NCBI RefSeq assembly: GCF_029867415.1
Contig: NW_026705920.1
Span: 1-64,000, forward strand
Length of the DNA: 64,000 nt
Direction: 5' to 3'
Source: Vicia villosa
Taxonomy: Eukaryota > Streptophyta > Magnoliopsida > Fabales > Fabaceae
Part shown: piece by piece, positions 34,070 through 45,219 of the stretch
How the letters are laid out: every line of letters begins with the position of its first letter
Position numbering within the stretch: the first letter of the stretch is position 1
Translations under genes and position numbers: made by a program
The notes under the pieces: model-generated
The model's input: the letters and a program-made list of their open reading frames with translations, nothing else
Told to the model about the DNA's origin: nothing
Database searches by the model: none

Positions 34070-36650
34070 TGTAACACCCCAATTCTACCCACGTAATTTA
34101 AATAAAATCAGAGTATAACAATTCACAAACAAGCAATTGAGGTATCACATATTCATTCTCAAAAGCAAATCACCTCGCCGCATAAAGCGGATACATAGCA
34201 TTCATAAGATACGGATGAAACGATAACGTCAAATAATCGTCTTTAACATGAATTCAACTTCCATAAAAGTGTAACGGAAACTCAATAATTAATTTAAAGA
34301 GTCATAGCATCTTAATTCAACAATTAACACACTCTAAGGTGATAGTCTCAAATATTCAACAAGACATGATAATAAAAAAAACAAGTAAAATAATGTGTTC
34401 GTCCTCTCAATGCGTATCACCTGAACGTTACCAATATAAAGATAACGGAGAAACAAAATAAGGGTGAGATATTAATTCATATAATTGAGCGTATGATAAA
34501 ATGTATATTAGAAATTACACATATTCAGTCAATCGCATTCACGAGCACTAATATCAATATGCCATTCACAAATCATTAACTCACCACTTCACATACTTTC
34601 ATCAATAACAAGTCACAAAATACAATCACGAAATAGTCACAAAACGTCACAATTATGAATAACCTAAGACATATGGGACATGACTCATGTATATGCATGT
34701 GGTACCAATCGGAGCTTCTGCCCCCGTCACCAATCGCCTAATTCAGAGGCACAAGGCATAAACCTTCGTCACAAATTTGCCAATCCAGGCCGTCACAATA
34801 TATATGCAAATGTATACGACTAAATGAATCGGACACCACACAACACCATTATCATCATTTACTTCACAAAAATATTCGTCACGAGGCATACGCCTATATT
34901 ACAATTATTACCGATTATTAAAGGTAATAACACTTCACATATATTCCAACAACTTCGAATAAACAACGGAACAATTCCGATAAATCACCAAGTCAATGGT
35001 CAATTCAAATAAACAAACAATCATAAAAATATTCACAACAAATCATAAGATATAATTATAATTAAATACCGGCGGTTAATAGGACATAATTCAATTATTT
35101 CACTGTGTGTCAATTTCCATCACAAAACCAACTTTGATTTATAAAGAATATTTAAATCAAACCCAATTTCGGTCGATTCGTAAAATATCACAATTTCAAC
35201 AAACTAACACCACCACGTTAATCTACTAATTAAACTTAGCTACCACGTGAATTTTCATCAAATTCCGGACAACAAATTATACCGTTCAATTCAGCTATGT
35301 CGGTCAAACGAAATTGTTTTGAATTACATAAGGCACCTATTTCCTTCTCTTTTTTGCTACAGTATGTTATATATACATATTTTTGTTTCACTATTGTTTA
35401 CTAGCTAGCTATACGCTGACCATTTGTATGCAATCTAAAGATATACAATAACTGTAATCTCAAGTTAACTACTTGGTTTAGAGGTTAAAGTTTTAATAAT
35501 AGTTTTGTGGCAGTTTTTGTGCAATGCTAATGCACATGAACTCTCTTCTTTCTGAATATAGAAATAATTTTCAAAATAAAACATCCTAAAGATATATTTG
35601 ATTTTTTTCTTCTTCTTCTTATAAAATAGTGTTATCAACTCTAAATAGTGAAGCATAATAGTTAACCGAAATAATGCTATAGCAAGATAGAAAAATGACT
35701 TCTATTTTTATATTTTTCTATATATAGCTCATATAATTTATACTATATTAGCATAAAAACTCAACAACTAGAGGAGGCGAAGCCCAAATGTTGTTCTAGT
35801 GTTTTCAAATTACAAGGTTCCTGAAATACCCCAACCATAAAGGATACTTTTTAAATTCTAATATCCAATCTCATTCTGAGGTACAACACTACAGCATCTC
35901 TTTGAACCCATTTCTATTTTACAGGCTTTCAATGAGCTTATTCTACTCAAGTACAAAATCAAGGAACAATAACGCAGAAACTCAAATAATTTCATGACAG
36001 AATCTTACTTCTAGCAATCAATTAACACAAGCAATTGCAATGAATCTACACACCTAATTACTCCACATACAAGGTTTCATAATCCTCATTGTAGGAAGAG
36101 AACTCCATCCCTACCTTGTTTTGATTGAAGAAAACTCTACAACCCTAGCACTTGAATTGGGATCTCTCTAAGCTTGCTCTCCTCTTCAAGACCTAGCCTC
36201 CTCCAAATGCTTTCTATTTTTCTGGTTTTCTCTCCACTCCTCTTCCTCTTACTAACACTAAAAACATAATTTTATCATAATATTGGGCTTAGTAATTAAC
36301 ACCCCCTTCACTATTCTTCACTTAGCCAAAATAGGCCCAATAAGCTCATTAACTCAAAAACGATTTAAAATACTATATCTAGCGATATCCTACCGGTAAA
36401 AACATATTATTCTCAACCAAAATATTAACCAAGTCATAATTACGGTCAAATCTTAATTACTCGAAAAAATTACCAAAACGTTACATATTACCTCATTAAT
36501 ATTATTAATACTAAAAACATTAAAATTTCTGATTACATATCGACCCGCTATCCCGAACTAATACCGACTAAATCATCTCAAGACGCGAAAATTTCAATAA
36601 ACATCGGAAACGACTAAATTAATCAAATAATTATATTTTCGGGCGTTATA
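34070..36650 (-). repeat. 5' LTR of the gypsy element
   Basis: This LTR pairs with 13600-16110. Its outer end reads GGGCGTTATA rather than GGGCGTTACA, so one terminal base has mutated. It carries the 113-bp segment (35397-35509) and the 56-bp deletion near 34406 that set it apart from the 3' LTR. Confidence 0.95.
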
Positions 36651-36674
36651 GCACAAGCCTGATCCCACCAATCC
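36651..36674 (-). pseudogene. WAT1-related gene, first 24 bases of last exon
   Basis: On the minus strand a TGATCCTAG acceptor is followed by GGATTGGTGGGATCAGGCTT, which matches the coding sequence for the conserved Gly-rich GxVGSGL turn of WAT1 proteins. It then meets the gypsy LTR. The other half of the exon resumes at 13599 on the far side of the element, with the 5-bp duplication shared between them. Confidence 0.8.
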
Positions 36675-36841
36675 CTAGGATCAGATCAATAACAATTTTG
36701 AGTTCTAAGATTTCTATATTTAGTCATGAACTTCACAATTAGTTTTGAAAAGGATTTGAATTTGCTGCAATCAAACGTGAAAAAAGAAATATAGAAGCTC
36801 TCTTCTCTCTCCTGCTGTACCCTTTGACATTGTGATTCAGC

Positions 36842-38782
36842 ATGAAAAAAGTCATCGACGCAGGAGGATGGTCCAAGGTCAGGAGGCGAAACGGAGGTTT
36901 CAATGCAAGAGGAAGCTGGGAGAATGGTGCAAGAGCAGGTTATAGTAGAAGTGGCCCGGAAACTACAACATTCTTCGTAACTGAGTTTGGAGACAAGTGG
37001 GAGGCTAGAGATCTTTATCACGAATTTAAGGACCTTGGTGATATAGATGAAGTCTTCATTCCAAGCAAGAGATCCAAGTGGGGGAAAAGATACGGGTTTG
37101 TTCGATTTTTCAATGTGGAGGATGAGAAGTTACTAGAGACGAAGCTTGATAATATTTTTCTGGATGGAAAGAAGATTTTTGCAAATCTCCCAAAGTTCGG
37201 TAGAAGGGAAGCTCCTAGGGTAAAAGATGGTCGTCCGTTCAGAGACGAAACCACCACTAGCCACATCCCCACCTGGGCTCCGGAGAAGGCAGGTTCGAGG
37301 GGGCTGGTCAAAGGTGTCTCTTTTGCGAAGATACTTCAGGGAGAAACATCATCTAAGGTTTTGTCATTCAAATCTGCGAACCTCGATAAGCTAAGATTGG
37401 AGAAAGCGTTCGTGGGGGAGGTTGTCAACCCGGGGTTGGTGCACGACATGCAAGATCGCTTTCACGCTGAGGGTTTCTTTTCTATTAAAGTAACTCCTTT
37501 AGGAGCCAGCTTGTGTTTACTTGAGGATGAGGAAGGCATTCTGAAAGGCATGGTGGACGGAGGTAGTATCTGGCTTGAGCAGTGGTTCAGAGAAGTGAGA
37601 AGATGGAGTCCTAAAGAGGTTGATAAGGAGAGGCTAGTGTGGGTTAAGGTGTTAGGTGTTCCGTGCCACGTCTGGAACTTTATGTTCTTTGAGTTCATAG
37701 CACATCAAGTTGGAGTCCTAATCCATGAGGATGATAGAACCAAAGCTAAACAAAACTTGGATGTTGCTAGGATACTCATTCGTTCCAATAAGTTTTCATT
37801 CATCAACGAAGATTTCAAGGTTAATATTGATGATGATTACTTCAATATTTCTCTGATAGAAGACTCTTGTGAGGTGGTGGATAGTAGTAATCCTAAATCC
37901 ATCAAATTCAAGTTTCGGAAGAAGATAGAGTCATCTTCTGAAGATTCAGTTAATGATTCAGATAATGATGATGCCGGTAGTGAGTTTGAGTACGTGTCGG
38001 AATCGGAGCTTGGGACCGGCGGAGAAGGAGAACCGGAGTTGGTGGTCAACATAAAGAACAAGGGTGAGGTTAAAGGTGACACAGCTTTCAAAATGTGTTA
38101 TCCAAAGGATAATTCGAAGGTTTCTCAGGTTTTTAAGGAAGGTACTGATGGGACGTACATAAAGAGTGGACTGAAACAAGCGGTCTCAGCTAGCAAGGGC
38201 GTAGAGTCAGCGGGAGGGACAGATGGCAGTCCTAGGATAGTTACTTGTCCAACGAGATTTGCTGAAGGAGGAATTAGATCTTGTTTGGAGTTGGATAAGG
38301 GCCTAGCCAATGTTGGGCCTCTATCTCTGGGCCTTTTATCTTTTGACAAGGCTTGCTCCCTTTCAGTGAAAAACAGGCCCAAATCCAAGAAAGTTCGTCC
38401 GGTGAAGGATTTGGGAGAAAGGGTCCAAATTGAAGAAAATTTTGAAATCCAATAACCCTATTTCGCTTGTCTCAACCCTAAATTTGGCCCCAATTTCGTT
38501 CCTCAAAAATCTCACAAAAGTACTGAGTCTGAAGATAATTTCTCAGGAGGCATGAACCTGTGTTGCGAATCAACCACGGATTCCGACATTGTTCAATGCA
38601 ACAGGAGATTGAAGAATAATAAGGAAGCTCACATGGCTCATTCGATCAAGGAGTCAATTGAGAGGCTTGGCATTGGGTGTGAAGGAATAGAAGATTTTAT
38701 GCTGAAAGAGTTAGAAGAACTGGAGAAGAGAGATAAGGAAGGAATGAAAGCTACGAAGGCGATAACTGACAGCTTGAGATGA
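36842..38782 (+). pseudogene. LINE ORF1 with RNA recognition motif
   Basis: From the ATG at 36842 a 537-codon frame ends at TAA 38453-38455, but the same frame stays open to 38782. There its TGA overlaps the ATG of ORF2 (ATGA, 38779-38782). The arrangement suggests that the TAA is a nonsense mutation in a longer ORF1 of about 646 codons. An RRM occupies roughly residues 38-120, with an RNP1-like KRYGFVRFFN. A DUF4283-like part around residues 190-330 and an acidic Ser/Asp/Glu-rich tail follow. ORF1 proteins bind LINE RNA. Confidence 0.85.
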
Positions 38783-41700
38783 TTATTGTAACTCAGAATA
38801 TTAGAGGAGGAGGCTGCTCGTTAAAAAGGAAAAGGATAGGCTTTTCGAACAGGGTTGCGAAGGTGGATATGTGTTTCATTCAGGAAACAAAAATCTCTTC
38901 TTTCAATCAGTCTTTAGCTGTAGATTTGTGGGGCGACAGGGATGTTGAGTGGACTCATCTTGATTCTAATGGTGCTTCAGGCGGTTCGGCAATTATGTGG
39001 AGGAGGAATTCCTTGAAGCTCATTCAAAGCTTTAGAGGTCTAGGCTTTGTTGGGTTGAAGGCTGGTTATAAAGGCACCTGTGTTAATTTCATCAATGTTT
39101 ACGCTCCCTGTTCTCCTGTCTTGCGTAGAGAAGTCTGGAATAACTTGATTAGGCTGAAGAACCAGTCAGCGGGGGAGGAATGGTGTGTAGGAGGTGACTT
39201 TAATTCAATTATGTTTAAGGAGGAGAGGGTGGGCAAGAGCTCTAATAGATGTGGCAGGGATTGTGCTGATTTTGTCAATTTTGCGAAGGAGATGGAGATT
39301 ATTGACCTGCCGTGTGTTGGGGGCAGGTTTACCTGGTTCAGCGGGAGCGGCGGTGCTATGAGCAGATTGGATCGATTCTTAATCTCTGAGAAATTAATAA
39401 CAATGTGGAAGCTTGATAATCAAACGATTGGCAAAAGAACTCTTTCGGACCACTGTCCCGTGTGGATAAAATCGGGTGGAAGTGACTGGGGCCCGAAACC
39501 TTTTCGGTTTAACAACAGCTGGTATAGCCATAAGGACTTTGATTCATTTGTGACTTCGGAGTGGAATTCTATGAATATCAAAGGCAGAGGCGACTTTGTG
39601 CTATACGAGAAGCTTAAAACCCTTAAAACGAAGTTAAAGGTTTGGAATAAAGATGTCTTTGGGTGGCTTGATTTAAGGATTGATGAGAAGATTGATGAGC
39701 AACACGAGCTGGATCGGTTCTTAATCTCTAATGCAGGTGGAGACGCGTTAGAAGCTGTCGAGGCAAGAAGAGTAGTGGCTGATGAAATCTGGAATAACCT
39801 GGCTTTGAGGGAACGCATGCTTCGTCTAAAGTCCGGTAATCTATGGCTTAAGGAAGGAGATATGAATTCCAAATTCTTCCACAGCTCCCTCAAGGAGAGA
39901 AATAGAAGGAACTCTCTCACTGTTATAGACTCGCCTAGTGGACAGGTGGAGGGAGTAGCGGAGGTTAAAGCGCACATCCACCAACACTTTGCTACTTTCT
40001 TCAAAGAGCCTCACGAGATCAGACCTGTACCTGTTGGCATTGAATATAATTGTTTGGAGCCTAACAAGGTGGAGAGGATGGAGAGACTTTTTACTGTTGA
40101 AGAAATTAGAGGAGCTGTCTGGGATTGCGAAGGTAACAAAACCCCTGGCCCTGATGGATTCACCATGTCGTTCTTCAAGAATCATTGGGAATTGCTAAAA
40201 TCTGACATTGTCAACTTTATTAACGATTTCCACGACAAGGCGACTCTTACGAAAGCCTGTACAGCCTCCTTTATTACTCTAATTCCGAAGGTCCTTAATC
40301 CTCAATCTTTAGCGGAGTACCGTCCCATTTGCTTGGTCGGGAGTCTTCAAAAAATCCTGTCGAAGCTGCTGGCAGGTAGACTCAGAGAGGTTATTGATTC
40401 ATTGGTCTCCACCAAACAAAGCGCTTTCATTAAAAACAGGAACATCATGGATGGTATTCTTCTCGTGAATAAAGTTATGGATTTGGCAAAAAGAGAGGGG
40501 TCCAAGTGTCTTGTCCTTAAGGTTGATTATGAGAAAGCCTACGATTGCGTGAGCTGGAATTTCTTGCGGCAGACCATGACAAAGATGGGGTTCGGCAGAA
40601 GATGGTTAAGATGGATGGAGGCGAGCGTTTTTACTAGTTCCATGGCTGTTCTTGTGAATGGCAGTAGTACGAAAGATTTCAAGGTTCACCGTGGCCTTCG
40701 CCAAGGTGACCCGCTTTCTCCGTTGTTATTTGTTCTAATTATGGAGGGCCTTACAAAGCTGATGGAGAAGGCGGTGATGCTTGATGAGTACAAAGGTTTT
40801 CACTTTGGAGACGACAATGTGGTGGATATCCTACACTTCGCAGACGACACTATTATTCTCGGAGATGGGAGCGACCAAAACCTTTGGAGTTTAAAGGCAA
40901 TTCTGAGGGGTTTTGAACTTATGGCTGGTCTTAAAGTTAACTTTTGGAAAAGTAAATTATACGGTATCAACATATGTGAAAGGAGACTGGGGTTATCGTC
41001 TACCTTTCTTGCTTGTGGCATAGGCGTAACTCCATTCAAGTTCTTGGGGGTAATGGTAGGTGATAGTCCAAGGAAAACGGGGATGTGGAAGGAGGTAATC
41101 CGGAACATAAAAAGAAGACTCGATAAATGGAGAGGTAGATTTCTCTCTATAGGAGGAAGGGTGGTGCTGATCAATTCCGTTCTGAATGCGATTCCCATAT
41201 ATTCGCTATCGTTTTACCGTGCTCCACAGAAGGTGATAAAAGAAATTGTTAGCATCCAACGTAAATTCTTATGGAGGGGGGGTGGAAGGAGGTGGAGGGA
41301 TCAATTGGGTTAGTTGGCGTAGTGTTTGCAAGCCGAAGGCGGAGGGTGGGCTTGGCATCCGTGACGTGGATAGCATAAATGTGTCCCTTCTCATGAAGTG
41401 GAAGTGGCGAATCATGACAGAGGAAAATGCTATATGGTCCAATATCATCAAGCATAGATACTCCAACCCTGTGGCGAAGATGTTTGTCAATGACAAAGCT
41501 GTTATATCCCGGAAGGATTCCATTTGGTGGCGGGATTTGCTGTTAATTAATGACTGTGCTGGATCCAATGGTGTCTCTGTTTCTGACTTATTTTTTTGCA
41601 GGGTTAAGTCTGGCGATTTTGTGTCTTTCTGGTTCAGCAAGTGGGCTGGAAACCAAGCTATTTCCGAAGCCTTCCCGGAGCTGTACAATTCCGCGATCAA

Positions 41701-42499
41701 TCCATGTATGACTGTGGCAGAAGCTGGGTTTTGGCATGATGGATCTTGGGTCTGGGACAGCGACCGGTGGATAAGCAATGTTGATGACGAGACAGCTATG
41801 GAGCTGCTGGAGCAGCTGGTAGAGATGCTGCCACCGCTGGATCCAACAAGCACGGGCAGGGACGAATTTATTTGGGCAGAGGACGATTCACACAGCTTCA
41901 CTGTAAAAGAATGTGCGAAAATAATTAGGAGAGGTGGTTCTTCTGTGGGGCTGCAGGAAGAGGTTCTAAGCAGAATTTCTTTCTTGTGGAAGCTCAAAAT
42001 CCCTTCTAAAGTGGGAATTTTTCTTTGGAGATTTTCTTTAGGAAGATTGCCCACTAGAGATCAACTGAAAAAGAGAGGGATTCTCATGGATGATGGCGAG
42101 TGCTGCTGCGTGTTTTGTTCTCAGATTTTGGAGGACAATTATCACCTCTTTGATGGGTGCATTATTACTAGAAGAATTTGGCACAAAGTAGGAGAGTGGA
42201 TTGGAATAACTTCTATTAATTTATCGAATGAAGAGCTGAGGAACTTTCCGGATAACTTCACAAAAATTAAGGCGGTAGACGAACGATTAACTGTAGGTCT
42301 CATTTGGTCGGCGGTTCTGTGGAATCTGTGGATTATTCGAAATAGTATTATTTTTAGCGGTAACGACTTTAACTTTGACGAGTGTTTTAGTGCTATAGTT
42401 CTCACCTCGTGGAAATGGTTTAGGTCAGTTAATGTTTCTTCTACGGCTTGTAATTTTCACTTTTGGAACATTTTACCTCCCTCTTGTATAAAGAGGTAA
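38779..42499 (+). pseudogene. LINE ORF2: endonuclease, reverse transcriptase, zf-RVT
   Basis: The first frame (38779-41313) gives the AP endonuclease (TQNIRGGG, FIQETKI with the catalytic Glu, GGDFNSI, SRLDRFLIS, LSDHCPVW). It continues with RT (RPICLVGSLQKILSKLLAGR, DYEKAYDCVSW, GLRQGDPLSPLLF and the catalytic HFADDTIIL at about 40832). A frameshift within or near the seven-G run 41276-41282 moves the rest to the frame ending at 42499. That part has VCKPKAEGGLGI, the zf-RVT domain with CVFC...HLFDGC, and the end SCIKR. One base would explain the break; all catalytic motifs look intact. Confidence 0.92.
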
Positions 42500-42559
42500 T
42501 TTGTTGGCTTTTGTAGCTCCTTGTTCATATATATATCATTACTTATTAAAAAAAAAAAT

Positions 42560-42706
42560 AATTCACGCAGTTAGCACATGGGTGGAAGTTCAATCAAGAT
42601 CAGACGATGTAGAAATCAAAGAATTGTTTTTTTGCAACTCTATCATGGTTGCGATCTGACTATCCAATCTTGATCCATCGACCATGATGTCCTGGCTGCG
42701 TGAATT
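42560..42706. repeat. 11-bp inverted repeat flanking 125 bp
   Basis: AATTCACGCAG at 42560-42570 faces CTGCGTGAATT at 42696-42706. It lies in the WAT1 intron next to the LINE tail and may be the remains of a small inverted-repeat transposon; no target duplication is clear. Confidence 0.5.
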
Positions 42707-42787
42707 CGTGAGATTTTTTACAGCAACCAAATCCTTTTGAGAACCTTGTACATGATGCGTGTATTTCATTGCAAAGAGCATACTTAC

Positions 42788-43190
42788 AGAATATATTACA
42801 CACACTATTTCTAGCTTTCCTTTGAGGATCCATGAGCCATTCTTTCCCTTGATGACCAAAGTTAATATTGTTGATTGAATAGTAGCAAAAAGTGACAAAA
42901 TAGAAATGCTAGAGTATTGATATGGATACTTTTTTCTAATCTTAGCTTGTATAACAAACCAAGAATACCACAAAATGCAACCTCCAGATAGAAGTATTGA
43001 AACTATAATCCATTTCTTTAACTTTGCAGCTGGTGGCACATCTGTGTCTCTATTTGCTATGTGTCGAGATTGTGATTAGTTTAAGGGAATTCCTTTATAA
43101 AGGGCTAATAACAAAACTCCACCAATGCACACAATAGCTCCCAAAGTTTTGGCTGTACCACTCTTGCTTTTCAAGTTCACCTTCTCTATC
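42788..43190 (-). pseudogene. WAT1-related gene, middle exon
   Basis: Bounded by TTTTCTAG and a TCT|GTAAGT donor, this exon encodes IEKVNLKSKSGTAKTLG, then a hydrophobic helix ending LLALYKGIPL. After a hydrophilic loop, WIIVSILLSGGCILWYSWFVIQAKI, the helix with SIQS-like ATIQSTILTLVIKG, and WILKGKLEIVCVIYS follow. These are helices 5-8 of the ten-helix EamA fold. One TAA after IPLN interrupts an otherwise open frame. Confidence 0.88.
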
Positions 43191-43286
43191 CTAGAAAATT
43201 TTCAAACCAAAAGGTAATTAATTGAAAACTTATTGTAGTTATATTAATAACACAATCAAGTAATTATACCTTTTTGTTTAACTTAC

Positions 43287-43411
43287 CCAAATGGAAGTGA
43301 CATGATGACATGATGAACGTAAATACATGCACCGTGTTGAGGAATGCACATGAGACTGTAGCAGATGTATACTTAAGTCCAAGAAGAAATAGGTACTGAG
43401 GGATTGTTACT
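43287..43411 (-). pseudogene. WAT1-related gene, upstream exon
   Basis: After a CCTTTCAG acceptor the exon reads VTIPQYLFLLGLKYTSATVS and CAFLNTVHVFTFIM, the conserved third/fourth helix region (family form: CAFLNMVPVFTFIMA). It ends at TTTGG|GTAAGT. A small insertion before the donor shifts the frame. Exons further 5' are not found; a degenerate LTR begins at about 43500. Confidence 0.85.
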
Positions 43412-43496
43412 CTGAAAGGCATTCATAGAACGTTATTTACTCGAAAACTATAGTTATCAACTTATCAACATAGTTAAAAACATTAGCACAGAACTA

Positions 43497-44310
43497 TAAG
43501 CATGTTCATTGTAGTGGTAATCGGTTACCGGCTACCGTATCTTTCGAAACCCAGAATTCTGTTTTTTGTATGGGTAATCGGTTACCCCCCTTTCAGTAAC
43601 CGTTTACTGCCTCCCAAACAACAACAATGACCCTTTCAAGCAGTGGTAGTCGGTTACACCTATCTCAGTAACCGATTACTGCGTACCTGCAACCCCAAAA
43701 ATCAATTTTTACAGCAACTTAAGCTCCCCAAACACCACCCAATCGAACCATTACGATTGTACACGAAAAACAGAGCCAATTTACAGGTAATACATGTTAT
43801 ATCATCAATCAAACAACACATACAACATCACCAATCAAAATCCCAACCTAGAATCTATCAATTTGAACCTAAAAGATCAAAACTCCAACCTAGAATCTAT
43901 TTATCTATCGAAACAATAGCATACCATATCAATCCTATCATCTACAACCCGAGAATAGAGGTTAATCGGAAGAGTCCCCCCCCTTACCTTAGAGTTTGGG
44001 ATCCTTGAAAGCTCTCTTCCTCTTCTTCTCCTCTTTCGCACTTTCACGTTCTCTGCTTCTCTCTACTTTTCTCTTCTCTTCTCTTTTAGCTTTCTATTTC
44101 TTTTTCACAAACTTCCTTTATTTTATGAAAATTAATTAATAGTTAGTAGGGCCTATATCACTTAACACCCCTCCTCTGCTAACTGTACCACAACCCCAAT
44201 AACACTCATCCAATAATTCTTCCAATTTTTGATTTAATCACCGAATAAATTAGTAAATCCAAATAATTAAATTAACAAATTTAATTAAATTAGTTTACGA
44301 AATTACAGAT
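43497..44310. repeat. Degenerate LTR-like fragment with inverted GTAATCGGTTAC motifs
   Basis: The segment carries repeated GTAATCGGTTAC (43516 and 43581 area) and its reverse form GTAACCGATTAC or close variants (about 43603 and 43669). A CT-rich stretch and CACCCCTCC-type end sequence like that of plant gypsy LTRs follow. It interrupts the WAT1 gene on its 5' side. No terminal TG/CA pair or target duplication is certain. A 121-codon frame here looks spurious. Confidence 0.5.
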
Positions 44311-45219
44311 GTTATACTTTTTATAATATTGTATTATTCACGTAAATATGACATATCTTTCTAATTTAAAGAAAATAATTGAAATTTTTTATGTATAATT
44401 TATTAACATTTCTCACACTATAAAATTTTATTTTGTATTTAACATAATTTTAAAGCATATTTAATCATATAATTATAATTAACTTTACTTAATCAAATAT
44501 ATTATTTCGTTTAAAAAAATTAAGGTAAAAATTATAAACAAACCTAATTCAAGAGGAAATAGTATTTAATTAGTTCAAGAGTATTCAAAAACGGTAAGTT
44601 ATATAGAACAAACAAATAGAAAATATTAACACGCATCAATTAATTTTTTATTAAATAATAATAAATAGAAAAATTTAAATAATTAAAGCAAGTAAATATT
44701 AATTGTTTAATTAATCAGAATTCGATAAATCGTATTGTGTGTTTCGATAAATTACTCTGTAAATTGAATTATTTTTTCTTACTAACATATTTTCAAATAA
44801 TTGGTTTTTTCCGGAGACAACATTCTAAAAAGAGTGTTTGGTTCTTGAATAACCAATTTTTTTTAAATTTTAAATAATGCATATTAAAGTTTATAAGAAA
44901 ATTTATATAATACGATTAAGTTATTAAGTAAGTTTTATTAAAAAAAGGTGGTAAGAGGACTTACCAAATAAGTTGTAAAAAAAACACATGCTAAGTATAA
45001 ACAATTTGGTTCAATGCAATAATAAATAAAAGTAAATATTCATTCAAATGTATAATCCAAAGCTAATGTAAATAAAGTTCATGACTTGGAAAAGAGTTGG
45101 TACCAACACTATCATTAACTAATTTAGACACACGGGTCTCTTAAGTAGCAACGTTTTTTAAAGACCATGCTTCATAACTTGTGCATCATTTACAACCTTT
45201 TAATTTTGTGATCATCAGC
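44311..45219. repeat. AT-rich downstream flank of B3 copy C
   Basis: No gene is visible. Blocks near 44810-45130 resemble the flank downstream of copy A (4380-4760) and of copy D (62950-63480), including a GAGAGCAACATTTCTAATAAA-like segment, TTGGTTCTTGAA and a GTTGGCACCAA-type sequence. Confidence 0.65.

Larger units (their letters stand above)
13600..36650 (-). mobile_element. Tekay-like chromovirus Ty3/gypsy element, carrying nested insertions
   Basis: The minus-strand order is 5' LTR (34070-36650), tRNA-Met primer site, leader, gag, protease, RT, RNase H, integrase with chromodomain, polypurine tract, 3' LTR (13600-16110). The flanking pentamers ACACA (13595-13599) and GCACA (36651-36655) fit a 5-bp target duplication with one change. 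Without the nested copia sequence it measures about 9.6 kb. The lineage is judged from the long LTRs beginning TGTAACGCCC, the three zinc knuckles in gag and the C-terminal chromodomain. All ORFs carry stops or frameshifts, so it is not autonomous. Confidence 0.9.
36690..42560 (+). mobile_element. Nearly full-length L1-type LINE in the WAT1 intron
   Basis: ORF1 (RRM type) and ORF2 (endonuclease, RT, zf-RVT) follow in order and end in a poly(A) run at 42549-42558. The 5' end is somewhere between the splice acceptor at 36675 and the ORF1 start at 36842. The element lies on the strand opposite to the host gene, inside the intron whose donor is at 42782-42787. Target-site duplications could not be set with confidence. 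It has only two visible coding defects, so it is among the younger elements here. Confidence 0.9.
13275..43411 (-). pseudogene. WAT1-related (UMAMIT/nodulin MtN21-like) transporter gene, split by transposons
   Basis: Exons of one minus-strand gene lie on both sides of about 29 kb of transposons: 43411-43287, 43190-42788, 36674-36651 and 13599-about 13275. Together they carry the EamA-type membrane transporter pattern of the WAT1/UMAMIT family, which moves amino acids or auxin-related solutes across plasma or vacuolar membranes. Typical pieces are TIPQYLFLLGLKYTSAT, LGAIVCIGGVLLLALYKG, WYSWFVIQ and AMSWCVKQRGP. A LINE lies in the intron between the second and third pieces, and a gypsy element lies inside the last exon. 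The N-terminal exons are missing. The gene is dead: insertions, one in-frame stop and frameshifts. Confidence 0.85.

Noticed and set aside
36660..36730. Possible LINE target duplication using AGCACA or TTCAC...TTAG on both sides of the LINE
   Set aside because: Matches are too short and too imperfect; the AGCACA also belongs to the gypsy border.
37018..42405. Several minus-strand frames of 70-260 codons opposite the LINE ORFs
   Set aside because: They are shadows of ORF1/ORF2, which carry the recognisable domains.
43643..44008. 121-codon plus-strand frame
   Set aside because: It falls in the degenerate LTR fragment and shows no domain; composition is that of CA-rich LTR sequence.
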